In this document: piece after piece, positions 27,927-39,111 of the stretch
Numbering within the stretch: position 1 is the stretch's first letter
Layout of the letters: each line of letters starts with the position of its first letter
Made by a program: the position numbers and the translations under genes
The notes under the pieces: generated by a model
What the model was told of the DNA's origin: nothing
Databases searched by the model: none
Seen by the model: only the letters and a program-made list of their open reading frames with translations
Assembly (NCBI RefSeq): GCF_013149275.1
Contig: NZ_JABGNA010000003.1
Span: forward strand, 496,001-560,000
Direction: 5' to 3'
Length of the DNA: 64,000 nucleotides
Source: Mucilaginibacter sp. SG564
Lineage (GTDB): Bacteria > Bacteroidota > Bacteroidia > Sphingobacteriales > Sphingobacteriaceae

Positions 27927-28907
27927 TTAATTTTCCTTCTTCATGTCAAGAATAATTTCATCAATAGTTGTGGTAGCACTGCCTACCTGGCGTATCACTA
28001 TAGCAGCAGCATGATTAGCTAATTCGCCTGCTTCTTCTATAGTTAAACCTGCTGCTATAAAGTAAGCCATTGTAGCTAAAACAGTATCACCTGCTCCTGT
28101 TACATCAAATACTTCAGTGGCTTTTACCGGCAATAACTTATATCCTGATTCGCTTAAAATCAACATACCTTCTTCAGAGAGTGTTACTACAAGATATTCG
28201 GCACCAGTCTGTTTCAAAATAATTTTTGCCGCATGCTGCAAGCTTTCCAATGTATCTACCTTTTCAAGTTGAGCAGCCTCTGCCAATTCCTTACGATTTG
28301 GTTTAATGATATAAGCTCCTTTATATTTCTCGTAATTTAATCCTTTAGGGTCAATCACTACCTTTTTACCATAACGGGTAGCTTCCTGAATTAATTTTTG
28401 GGTAAGAAATGGAGAAAACAAACCCTTATTATAATCTGATAATACTACAATGTCTGCTTTCTCTAAATAATCAGCCAACTCATTAAGCAGCTTGTTAGCA
28501 ATGGTCTCTGATACAGCACTGGTAACTTCACGATCTATCCGAACCAACTGATGACTCCCTGCAAGTACCCGGGTTTTTACAGTAGTAACGCGTGATTCAT
28601 CTTTAATTATGGTATGGGTTTGCACACCCTCATCACTAAGTATCTCTATTAATTGAACACCCGCGCTATCATTACCTATTACTCCGGCAACCGCTACTTG
28701 CGCGCCTAAGGCTACCAGGTTTTGGACTACGTTACCCGCACCTCCCAGTGTAACCGATTCATTTTTCACATTAACTATGGGCACAGGAGCCTCCGGTGAT
28801 AGCCGGGATGCGCTACCAGTAATATAATGATCGATCATCAGATCGCCTATAACAAGTATATTTGGTTTATGGGTGGCTGATTTAATGGAATGTATCTTGC
28901 TTATCAT
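27927..28907 (-). CDS. rfaE1: D-glycero-beta-D-manno-heptose-7-phosphate kinase (HldA/RfaE1 type)
   Basis: A 326-residue PfkB-family kinase beginning ILVIGDLMIDHYITG, with RLSPEAPVPIV typical of RfaE domain I, VVLSDYNKGLF, VVIDPKGLNYEKY, IIKPNRKE and the ATP/anion-hole motif VFDVTGAGDTVLATMA near the C-terminus. It phosphorylates heptose 7-phosphate to the 1,7-bisphosphate. The phosphatase (GmhB) that must follow is not in this window. The gene is first of the transcript that runs into the polysaccharide genes. Confidence 0.93.
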   Translation of the reverse strand: MISKIHSIKSATHKPNILVIGDLMIDHYITGSASRLSPEAPVPIVNVKNESVTLGGAGNVVQNLVALGAQVAVAGVIGNDSAGVQLIEILSDEGVQTHTIIKDESRVTTVKTRVLAGSHQLVRIDREVTSAVSETIANKLLNELADYLEKADIVVLSDYNKGLFSPFLTQKLIQEATRYGKKVVIDPKGLNYEKYKGAYIIKPNRKELAEAAQLEKVDTLESLQHAAKIILKQTGAEYLVVTLSEEGMLILSESGYKLLPVKATEVFDVTGAGDTVLATMAYFIAAGLTIEEAGELANHAAAIVIRQVGSATTTIDEIILDMKKEN

Positions 28908-28997
28908 TTATTTAAAAGTAGCTGATCACTATTAATAACCATTTATTAATAGTTTGTTTTAATAATGTGGTTTTATTAAAAGCCGGGAAAAATTTTG

Positions 28998-29005
28998 CAA
29001 AGATA
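28998..29005 (-). promoter_or_regulatory. -7 box upstream of the heptose operon
   Basis: The minus strand reads TATCTTTG, followed by CAAAA, the same TAnnTTTGCAAAA layout as before the wza-like and WcaJ-like genes. The 5' leader would be about 85 nt. Confidence 0.45.
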
Positions 29006-29140
29006 ATTTTTTAAGGTTATTTCTTTGGGATAATAATATTTTCGAAGATCTTTCATCTAAATTTCTAAACTACGTTAGTTACACTACGTAATGTAAACTC
29101 AAAACATAACATTCCCTTTTCAATAAATTTATCTTATCAA

Positions 29141-30802
29141 TTAGTCAAAGTAATAAGTAAGGTTGAGCCTTGCATGCATATTAAAGCCATTGCCGTGATT
29201 ATACTGATAGTTTAAAGAATAAACTGGAGTCAATTCGCCAGAGATCAGGTATTTTTTTAATTTGATATTAGTATAGAAGGTACTGTTTATATCAACCCAG
29301 TGCGAATTAGAATTACCCGAACCACTAAAAGCCATATAATACAGATCATTATTATGAATTTGCCGCTCCAACGTTAAGCCATAGGAATTCATCCCTTTCA
29401 AATAACTAATATCAAACATAAAGCTGTTACTGCCTGGCCCGATACCGGCGCCTATATATCTGCCATCATTGGTATATCCATCCCGAGGGCTCGTAAGATG
29501 TGTATACCACGTAGGTTCATCCCTTAATAAAAATGTGGGTGATCTTTGTAATTGAGTTAACTCGGCTTTTATTTGTATATAACTATCTTTTGACAGCTCG
29601 AACAACTTACGCCCCCCCAAAGTGATGGCAGCTGAATGACTCGGTTCCTGTAAAAAATCGTTAATACTTCCGGTTCTGTCATTCCTTGCCCATTCAAAAT
29701 AAAGCTCTGCGTTGTAAAGCGGTAATAGTTGACGTACATTAAGGGCAAAAGCAAAATCCTGGCCATCTCCACCCCTACCATTAGATACGTCGTTTGCTTT
29801 GAGCGACGACCCCGTAATTACTGGAAATAATTTTCTAAGGATATTTCTTTGATGATAAAGGGAGTCTTTATCCAAATAATCGTACCCAGTGAGCCCTAAA
29901 TATAAACCCTTTAACCATTTAGGTTGCCAGTTAATCGTGTAGGCCGATATATAGCGGGTAACTTCAGGCTTGGGAAGATATAAGCCACCGCCGTTTACCA
30001 ATTTGGTAAGATCAATTGGCAGATAACCTGACTGTTTTAAATTTCCTCCTATTACCTGCCATTCAAATGAACCTATGATGGTTTTAATTGGCTTAATTGA
30101 ATTAAATGTCCAATGAAAAAAGCCAGGTGCCGAGTTACTCATCATAATGGAATTTTGCACACTTGGCCCCCACCATATATTCTCTGTTGAAACACCTGCC
30201 TCTATATTTTTAAAGTTGACAGTTATTTTTGATTGCCCCGGATATAAATGCTGTAATGATTTATTGCCAAATCTTTCAGGTGCATCAATGCTATTTAGCA
30301 TATTATAATATGCATTTAAAAGCTGCATATTCGTAGTATTAACCTGAACATCGGCAAAAGTGTCAAACCTTTTGTTTTCGGCATACACAAATTCAGGTTT
30401 TATTTGCACCCTGAGTATACCTGCTTTTAATAAGAAACCTCCGCTAACCCTTGTCTGGTACCCTGCGGTTGGGTACAATGAAGAGTTGTTATAGCCATAA
30501 GGCCTTCTAAAATTATAATCATTTAGCCAGTTAAATGGTAATATCTGAATACCGGATGGTTTCCCCATAAACTGGAAACTGCCGTATGTTTTGCTCGCTA
30601 CTAATTGTTTGAAAGATGAGTCGGTATCATGCCAATCATCATTTAAGGGCCTTACGGTAAAAGATGAGGTATTATCGCTTTTGCCTAATAACTGGTTTCT
30701 CCTGGCAATATCTTCTGCATAACTCCCTACTGGTATGGTTTGCGAAAAAGTTTTTAAACCCAAAAATATCAAGACAACGGCTGATAATAAAATTTTCTTC
30801 AT
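29141..30802 (-). CDS. Wzi-family capsule assembly outer-membrane protein
   Basis: A 553-residue protein with a signal peptide (MKKILLSAVVLIFLGLKTFS), and a beta-rich body with family hallmarks: FRRPYGYNNSSLYP, the GVSTENIWWGPSVQNSIMMS segment and many alternating aromatic strands up to NLTYYFD. Wzi-type barrels help to retain exported polysaccharide at the cell surface. It is separated by 233 bp from the heptose operon, so it may be transcribed by its own promoter. A TAATTTTG box is found at 30955-30948 upstream. Confidence 0.88.
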   Translation of the reverse strand: MKKILLSAVVLIFLGLKTFSQTIPVGSYAEDIARRNQLLGKSDNTSSFTVRPLNDDWHDTDSSFKQLVASKTYGSFQFMGKPSGIQILPFNWLNDYNFRRPYGYNNSSLYPTAGYQTRVSGGFLLKAGILRVQIKPEFVYAENKRFDTFADVQVNTTNMQLLNAYYNMLNSIDAPERFGNKSLQHLYPGQSKITVNFKNIEAGVSTENIWWGPSVQNSIMMSNSAPGFFHWTFNSIKPIKTIIGSFEWQVIGGNLKQSGYLPIDLTKLVNGGGLYLPKPEVTRYISAYTINWQPKWLKGLYLGLTGYDYLDKDSLYHQRNILRKLFPVITGSSLKANDVSNGRGGDGQDFAFALNVRQLLPLYNAELYFEWARNDRTGSINDFLQEPSHSAAITLGGRKLFELSKDSYIQIKAELTQLQRSPTFLLRDEPTWYTHLTSPRDGYTNDGRYIGAGIGPGSNSFMFDISYLKGMNSYGLTLERQIHNNDLYYMAFSGSGNSNSHWVDINSTFYTNIKLKKYLISGELTPVYSLNYQYNHGNGFNMHARLNLTYYFD

Positions 30803-31217
30803 AATTATTGATAAGGACGCAGCAAATCATTTAAACGTAACAAGGCCATTCATTTTCTCCCAGGAAAAAATTATTTCATAATGCCTTATTGAATAAAATG
30901 CATCTGTAAAGTTTAAAGTATTTGCCGATAAAACGGCATGATCGAAACAAAATTACACTAAACTGTTACAAAAATTTAAAGGGCCCAAATATTAACGCGT
31001 GGCAATTAATAAATTAACAATAAGGCATTAAATTATCCGATAGGTTTATTCAGTTCGAGTTTGTAATAGAGTGATCCAAATTTCGATTTACCCGTTTACA
31101 ATAAGTTAACACTTATTTCCATATCGATATTATTTTTTATCGGAAGCAACCAAAGCCTCTTTTCACAACGTATTGGAGTTATAAAAGATTTATTATTAAC
31201 CACTTTTAACCAGTACA
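30803..31217. other. Divergent regulatory region between wzi-like and lipoprotein genes
   Basis: A 415-base AT-rich intergenic region with no credible ORF. The minus strand has TAATTTTG (30955-30948), a possible -7 box for the wzi-like gene. A short GCCGATAAAACGGC hairpin lies at about 30924-30937. No clear plus-strand promoter was recognised. Confidence 0.4.
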
Positions 31218-32081
31218 ATGAAATTATTCAAAAATCTACCCCTCGCAATTGCCGGCATTGCGGTTATGTTTGCCAGCTGGTCATGCTCTAAAAACAACAA
31301 CAGCAACAACACGCCAGATCAACCAGCCCCGGCGAATGCAATCAGACTATCAACTAATGCAAAGTTTGGCAGTGTTATTACCGATTCCAAAGGAAAAACC
31401 CTTTATTTTTTCGCTATTGACGCCAACGGTAGCTCAGGCTGTAACGGTGGATGCTCTGTGGTTTGGCCTACTTTTTACCAGGCAAATCTTACTTTAGACA
31501 AGGGTTTGGATAGCAAGGATTTTAGCACTATAACCCGTGCTGATGGATCAAAACAAACAGCTTACAAGGGCTGGCCACTTTATTATTATCAGAATGATGC
31601 CAATGCAGGTGATGTTAATGGCGATAAAATAGGAAATACCTGGTTTGTTGCCAAACCCGACTATACCGTAATGTTAAGCAACAGCCAGCTAATTGGCAAC
31701 GATGGTGTTAAATACAACAGCGACCTTAAGGCTGGTGATGGTGTAACCCAATACATTGTTGATGACCGCGGGCAAACGCTTTACTCTTTTAGTCATGATA
31801 AATTTAACACCAACAAATTTACTGCCTCCAATTTTAGCAATAATAAAGTTTGGCCTATTGATACTGCTGTAAACGCGGCAATAAATGTCCCCTCTGTTTT
31901 GGACAAAACACAATTTCAGACAATAACCGTATTCGGAAAAACCCAATTGGTTTATAAGGGTTGGCCATTATACTACTTTGGCGCCGATAACAACGTACGT
32001 GGTAATAACAAAGGTGTATCTGTACCCACTCCGGGTACGTGGCCTTATGTTAATACTACTTCAGCCGTTGCACCTAATTAA
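31218..32081 (+). CDS. Lipoprotein with two COG4315-type secreted repeats
   Basis: A 287-residue lipoprotein (SWSCSKNNN lipobox at about residue 23) followed by an Asn/Pro-rich linker and repeats of the PF03640 kind: SVITDSKGKTLYFFAIDANG with VVWPTFY, QTAYKGWPLYYYQNDANAGD, then QYIVDDRGQTLYSFSHDKF, KVWPIDT and QLVYKGWPLYYFGADNNVRG. The first repeat carries a CNGGC cysteine pair; the second has lost it. The function of the family is unknown. In other Bacteroidota such proteins can be linked to electron-transfer proteins, but nothing here shows that. Confidence 0.85.
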   Translation: MKLFKNLPLAIAGIAVMFASWSCSKNNNSNNTPDQPAPANAIRLSTNAKFGSVITDSKGKTLYFFAIDANGSSGCNGGCSVVWPTFYQANLTLDKGLDSKDFSTITRADGSKQTAYKGWPLYYYQNDANAGDVNGDKIGNTWFVAKPDYTVMLSNSQLIGNDGVKYNSDLKAGDGVTQYIVDDRGQTLYSFSHDKFNTNKFTASNFSNNKVWPIDTAVNAAINVPSVLDKTQFQTITVFGKTQLVYKGWPLYYFGADNNVRGNNKGVSVPTPGTWPYVNTTSAVAPN

Positions 32082-32098
32082 TTTAATTTCTTCATAAC

Positions 32099-32133
32099 AA
32101 AAAGCGGGTAAGAAAATTTCTAACCCGCTTTTT
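32099..32133. terminator. Bidirectional terminator
   Basis: AAAAAGCGGGT pairs with ACCCGCTTTTT around a short A/T loop. It serves the convergent lipoprotein (+) and beta-galactosidase (-) genes. Confidence 0.85.
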
Positions 32134-32160
32134 ATTGCCTATTAAAATCTATTTATTGGC

Positions 32161-35319
<3,159 letters not shown>

Positions 35320-35500
35320 TTATGGATTTATGGTTATCTGCCGGGCAGATCGATTTAGCTATATAATGGTTTTATTTAAGCAGGGCTAATATATACTGTA
35401 TTATTAACATTTAAAACAGGTTATTTAGTTTTCCTATATTTTCATCAATAGAAATTATATCTTAGAGCACCATCTGCCTTAATATTTATTTATCTGCTTT

Positions 35501-36307
35501 ATGAATACTATAATTCAAAAAAAGAATAATATAACTATTGAGGGTAACCTTAATGCTACTGAAACAATTGTGTTTACCCACGGCTTTGGCACAGACCAAA
35601 ACGCGTGGAATTGGGTCAAAGATGATTTTAAAGCTGATTATCGTATTGTGCTATTTGACAATATCGGTGCAGGCAGCGCAGACCCAAATGAGTATATACC
35701 AGAAAAATACGACCGGCTTTTTGCCTATGTTGATGATATGTTAAACATACTGGCTGATCTGAAATTACAAAATACTATTGTAGTTGCTCATTCCGTCAGC
35801 TCCATGATTGCCTTATTGGCTGCAATTCAAAAACCGGAGTATTTTTCAAAACTGGTATTTATAGGCGCCTCACCACGATATTTAAATGATGAAGAGCATA
35901 ACTATACCGGTGGCTTTACCCAACCTGTTTTAGATGCTATGTATAGCGCCATGGCCGGTAATTATTGTGCCTGGGCCAGCGGTTTTTCGGAAGTTGCGAT
36001 GGATAATCCGGATCAACCCGAACTTGCACAGCAATTTGCCTATACCCTATCGGCCATCAGGCCTGATATTGCTTTAGAAGTAGCCAAAGTTATATTTGAA
36101 TCTGATGTTCGCGAGCATCTGCCTCATCTTAAAAAGAAAGTACTGCTGCTACAATCCTGGAATGATATTGCCGTGCCTACAGAGGTAGCCTATTATTTAC
36201 ACGCGCACATTGAAAATAGCACCCTAAAGTTCATTGATGCACAAGGCCATTTTCCACATATCAGCTCACCTCGGGCAGTGATCGCGGCCATCAAATCATT
36301 TATTTAA
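35501..36307 (+). CDS. Alpha/beta hydrolase of the RsbQ/KAI2 type
   Basis: A 268-residue protein opening with NNITIEGNLNATETIVFTHG and FGTDQNAW. The nucleophile elbow is AHSVSS (Ser98), the catalytic Asp is in QSWNDIAVP, and the His is in AQGHFPHIS. FIGASPRYLNDE and YTGGF are characteristic of RsbQ-like hydrolases, the bacterial relatives of the plant karrikin/strigolactone receptors. RsbQ works with the phosphatase RsbP in Bacillus; no RsbP-like gene is adjacent here. Both elbow glycines of GxSxG are replaced (A and S). Confidence 0.85.
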   Translation: MNTIIQKKNNITIEGNLNATETIVFTHGFGTDQNAWNWVKDDFKADYRIVLFDNIGAGSADPNEYIPEKYDRLFAYVDDMLNILADLKLQNTIVVAHSVSSMIALLAAIQKPEYFSKLVFIGASPRYLNDEEHNYTGGFTQPVLDAMYSAMAGNYCAWASGFSEVAMDNPDQPELAQQFAYTLSAIRPDIALEVAKVIFESDVREHLPHLKKKVLLLQSWNDIAVPTEVAYYLHAHIENSTLKFIDAQGHFPHISSPRAVIAAIKSFI

Positions 36308-36371
36308 AATACTGATAGCATATCAATTATCTATTTTAAGACAATCTTTTTCTTATAATCCATCCTAATAA

Positions 36372-36439
36372 GTATACCATTTATACCTTTGTATAATACT
36401 TGACATATCAAGTATTATACAAAGGTATAAATGGTATAC
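36372..36439. promoter_or_regulatory. Perfect 68-bp palindrome over the marR promoter and start
   Basis: Arms of 32 bp (36372-36403 and 36408-36439) are exactly complementary around a 4-bp centre CATA. The middle reads TACTTGACATATCAAGTA, an 18-bp dyad of the size bound by MarR dimers. Each arm holds a smaller inverted repeat GTATA-N5-TATAC. The plus strand has TACCTTTG at 36384-36391 (a -7 box), and by symmetry the minus strand has the same box at 36427-36420. The right arm runs over the ATG at 36431. It most likely is the autoregulatory operator of the MarR protein, with possible divergent transcription. Confidence 0.75.
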
Positions 36440-36862
36440 ATTAATTCAACCTTAAAATTCATCCTCAACCTGGCTAAAATGCAAACGATAGTGAACCGTC
36501 GCTTTGATGCACAGTTGAGTAGTTATGGCTTAGGCTTTAATGATTTTGTTATACTGTATTACCTCTCACAGGCACCTCATGAAAAGTTGAGGAGGATTGA
36601 TCTGGCCGACAAGCTGGGTTTTACTGCCTCAGGCATTACGCGCATGCTTGCACCTATGGAAAAAACAGGCCTCGTATCGCGCGAAAGTAATGAACGAGAT
36701 GCCAGGGTAAGTTATGTGGTATTGGCGCCGGGTGGTAAACGTTTGTTGAACGAATCAATAAAAACCGCGGAATATGCCGCATTGGATATTTTCCCAAAAT
36801 CAAAAACAAAAAAAATTGAAAAACTGTCTGAAATATTCGACGAAACAGGGCTCTTTTTATAA
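36431..36862 (+). CDS. MarR-family transcriptional regulator
   Basis: A 143-residue winged-helix protein. The dimerisation helix (KFILNLAKMQTIVNRRFDAQ) is followed by FNDFVILYYLSQAPHEKLRR, the recognition region LADKLGFTASGITRMLAPME and the wing KTGLVSRESNERDARVSYVV. MarR proteins bind palindromic operators and are released by small ligands. The palindrome described at 36372-36439 overlaps the start. An internal ATG at 36479 is possible but would remove part of the first helix. The kinase-like gene follows after 3 nt. Confidence 0.92.
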   Translation: MVYINSTLKFILNLAKMQTIVNRRFDAQLSSYGLGFNDFVILYYLSQAPHEKLRRIDLADKLGFTASGITRMLAPMEKTGLVSRESNERDARVSYVVLAPGGKRLLNESIKTAEYAALDIFPKSKTKKIEKLSEIFDETGLFL

Positions 36863-36865
36863 AAA

Positions 36866-37882
36866 ATGGATCTAACAACAACAATACCCGAAATAAAATT
36901 GCCTGCTGTTAAAAAGGCGCTGAGATCTTTATTTAATCATACCGAAATTGAGGATATACAATTACTGACCGGTGGTCTTTCATCGGCATTGGTATACCGG
37001 ATAACCGTAAATGGCAAAAACTACCTGCTCCGTATAGTTATGCATGCTGATGAAATGCATGATCCGCAACGGCAGCACATTTGCATGGGCTTAGCGGCCT
37101 CGGCTAACATCGCGCCGCATGTTTATTATTCTAATGATGAAGATGCCCTGGCTATTACCGATTTTGTACAGGCCAAACCTTTACGCGAAGGTTTTGCTTC
37201 AAAACAGGAACTTGTTACAGCGTTGAGTAACACCATCAAAGCTATACATGCGCTGCCCCCTTTCCCAAAACTGGTAAACTTTTTAGATGGGGTTGATATA
37301 TTTATACAACAGTTTAAGGAGCAGCACATGTTCCCGGAACATATTACGGCCGAGTATTTTTCACTTTACGCCGAAATCCAGAAATCCTACCCGCGGTATG
37401 ATACTGATCTGGTGGCGAGCCACAATGATTTGAACCCGAACAACATTTTGTTTGATGGAAAACAGATCTGGGTGATTGACTGGGAGGCTGCGTTTTTAAA
37501 CGACCGGTATGTAGATCTGGCTATCCTGGCTCAACCCTATGTTCATGATGAGCAGGACGAAGCCATTTACCTCCAAACCTATTTTGGTGAAGAGTTAAAT
37601 GAATACAAAAAGGCACGCTTTTTCCTGATGCAGCAAATATGCCGGATGTATTATGCCATGATCATGCTCAGGTTTGCAGCAGCCCAAAAACCGGGCAATT
37701 ATACACATGATACCAATATGGATCTGCCGGGAATGGCTGAGTTTGGCGCCATGCTGATGAGTGGCAAAATATTACTGGACACTTACGAAGGCAAGTTACA
37801 ATACGGTAAGATACTACTGAACACGATGCTATCGGCCATTAAAACTGAACGGTTTAAGGCAGCTATAAAAACCATGGGTTAG
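36866..37882 (+). CDS. Aminoglycoside phosphotransferase/choline-kinase-fold protein
   Basis: A 338-residue kinase-fold protein with the nucleotide-binding start LLTGGLSSALVYRI, the Lys/Arg-bearing strand KNYLLRIV, the catalytic loop SHNDLNPNNILF (HxDxxxxN) and the metal-binding IWVIDWEAAF. Members phosphorylate small hydroxyl compounds such as aminoglycosides, choline or homoserine; the substrate cannot be chosen from sequence. It is co-transcribed with marR (3-nt gap), so the MarR ligand may be, or resemble, its substrate. A terminator follows at 37906-37937. Confidence 0.85.
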   Translation: MDLTTTIPEIKLPAVKKALRSLFNHTEIEDIQLLTGGLSSALVYRITVNGKNYLLRIVMHADEMHDPQRQHICMGLAASANIAPHVYYSNDEDALAITDFVQAKPLREGFASKQELVTALSNTIKAIHALPPFPKLVNFLDGVDIFIQQFKEQHMFPEHITAEYFSLYAEIQKSYPRYDTDLVASHNDLNPNNILFDGKQIWVIDWEAAFLNDRYVDLAILAQPYVHDEQDEAIYLQTYFGEELNEYKKARFFLMQQICRMYYAMIMLRFAAAQKPGNYTHDTNMDLPGMAEFGAMLMSGKILLDTYEGKLQYGKILLNTMLSAIKTERFKAAIKTMG

Positions 37883-37905
37883 TTTGCAAATTTGTTCTTA
37901 ATTTT

Positions 37906-37937
37906 AAGACGCCTGCTGGAATTACTGTGGGCGTCTT
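37906..37937 (+). terminator. Rho-independent terminator after the phosphotransferase gene
   Basis: AAGACGCC (37906-37913) pairs with GGCGTCTT (37930-37937), followed by TATT. It ends the marR transcript and lies before the AraC start chosen at 37943. Confidence 0.7.
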
Positions 37938-37942
37938 TATTC

Positions 37943-38881
37943 ATGAAAGCAACAAACGAAAAGCTTGTTTTTAATACACTGATCAAACAATACCTTTATT
38001 TTGGATTGCCAACGGAGGGCATTGATGATAAAACGGATTTTACCATTCATAACATCAAGGATATCCACCTGGAGCTGCCTTTTAAATCACCGGTGTACAG
38101 GCCAAACTTCTTTTCGTTTGTTTTTGTTAAGGATGGTCGCGGGGTTTATACTACAGACGATCTTCACTTTACAACCGAACCGGGCACTATCTATTTTACC
38201 AATCCGGGGCACTATAAATCGCATGAGTGGTTTGAACTCAATGAGGTTTACCTGATCACCCTCAGCGAATCATTTTTAAAGGAGAATGTGCATCCCGATA
38301 TTTTCGAAGAATTTCCTTTTCTACTGGCCGAAACAGTTCATCCAAGGGTATTAGGCCAGGCTACATTCTCGGAATTTGAGGATATATATCTACAGATCAA
38401 TAAAGAATATCAATCCAACAGCCGTTACCGTGCCCGGCTCATTGGGAATTTATTTGTGGTATTGCTGTTAAAAATAAAGGAATATTTCTGGAAGGATTAT
38501 AACCCCATATATGAAGGGAACCGCAGCTCCCAAATCGTCAAGAATTTCAAACGTACACTGGAACAGCACTACAGGGATTTAAACAATGGCAAGGTACACC
38601 AGGTTTTCAGGCTACAGGATTATGCAGATGAGCAAAACCTGCACCCCAACTACTTAAGTAACGTAATCAAAACCAAAACCGGCAAACCCATCAGTACCTG
38701 GATAACCGAAAAAACTATTGCCGAAGCTAAATCACTCCTACAAAATTCATCAAACTCTATTAAAGAGATCGCTTTCCTGCTGGGCTTCTCCGAAGCAAAC
38801 CATTTTAGTAATTACTTTAAAAAGCATACCAGCATCACCCCTGTTTCATTCCGGAAACAGCATGGTACCATAGCTTGTTAA
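37943..38881 (+). CDS. AraC-family transcriptional regulator
   Basis: About 312 aa from this start. The N-terminal half is a cupin-like sensing domain (FSFVFVKDGRGVYTTDDLHF, YFTNPGHYKSHEWF). The C-terminal half has the two AraC helix-turn-helix units: FRLQDYADEQNLHPNYLSNV with ISTWITEKTIAEAKSLL, and IKEIAFLLGFSEANHFSNYF with HTSITPVSFRK. The frame is open from 37892, but those 17 codons overlie the terminator hairpin, so the later ATG is preferred. It probably controls the SDR operon that follows on the same strand. Confidence 0.92.
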   Translation: MKATNEKLVFNTLIKQYLYFGLPTEGIDDKTDFTIHNIKDIHLELPFKSPVYRPNFFSFVFVKDGRGVYTTDDLHFTTEPGTIYFTNPGHYKSHEWFELNEVYLITLSESFLKENVHPDIFEEFPFLLAETVHPRVLGQATFSEFEDIYLQINKEYQSNSRYRARLIGNLFVVLLLKIKEYFWKDYNPIYEGNRSSQIVKNFKRTLEQHYRDLNNGKVHQVFRLQDYADEQNLHPNYLSNVIKTKTGKPISTWITEKTIAEAKSLLQNSSNSIKEIAFLLGFSEANHFSNYFKKHTSITPVSFRKQHGTIAC

Positions 38882-38890
38882 AACCCTTCT

Positions 38891-38966
38891 TGTAGAGACG
38901 CATATTTGCGTCTCCGGTGTGAAAGTCCTCCCTCAATAATCTGAGACGCAAATATGCGCCCCTACA
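38891..38966. repeat. REP-like inverted repeat after araC
   Basis: A 24-bp arm TGTAGAGACGCATATTTGCG plus TCTC (38891-38914) is mirrored at 38943-38966 with two mismatches, around a 28-bp loop. Elements with the TGTAGGGGCG..GTCTC type of arm are familiar from Bacteroidota intergenic regions; it may also work as a transcription terminator. Confidence 0.65.
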
Positions 38967-39111
38967 GTAAAAATCCTTACCCTTTATCCAAAAATCCATG
39001 CTCCAAATCTCCCTTCTTTGATATTTGCAGGTAATGCTATGATATCTGTACTTTTTGGCTTGCGTTAAACCAGACCTTTGATTCATCAAAACAAACAAAG
39101 GAAAAATAATC

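Noticed and set aside
12393..28907. Polysaccharide locus as a recently acquired island
   Set aside because: Lower GC is usual for glycosyltransferase genes, and no integrase, tRNA or IS borders were found.
36865..37882. Naming the phosphotransferase as an aminoglycoside-resistance enzyme
   Set aside because: The HxDxxxxN and D motifs are common to choline, homoserine and fructosamine kinases as well; no subfamily feature decides.
39041..39080. Possible promoter with TTTTTGG and GACCTTTG before the first SDR
   Set aside because: The -7 box starts with G instead of T and the spacing of about 15 bp is too short, so no promoter was called.
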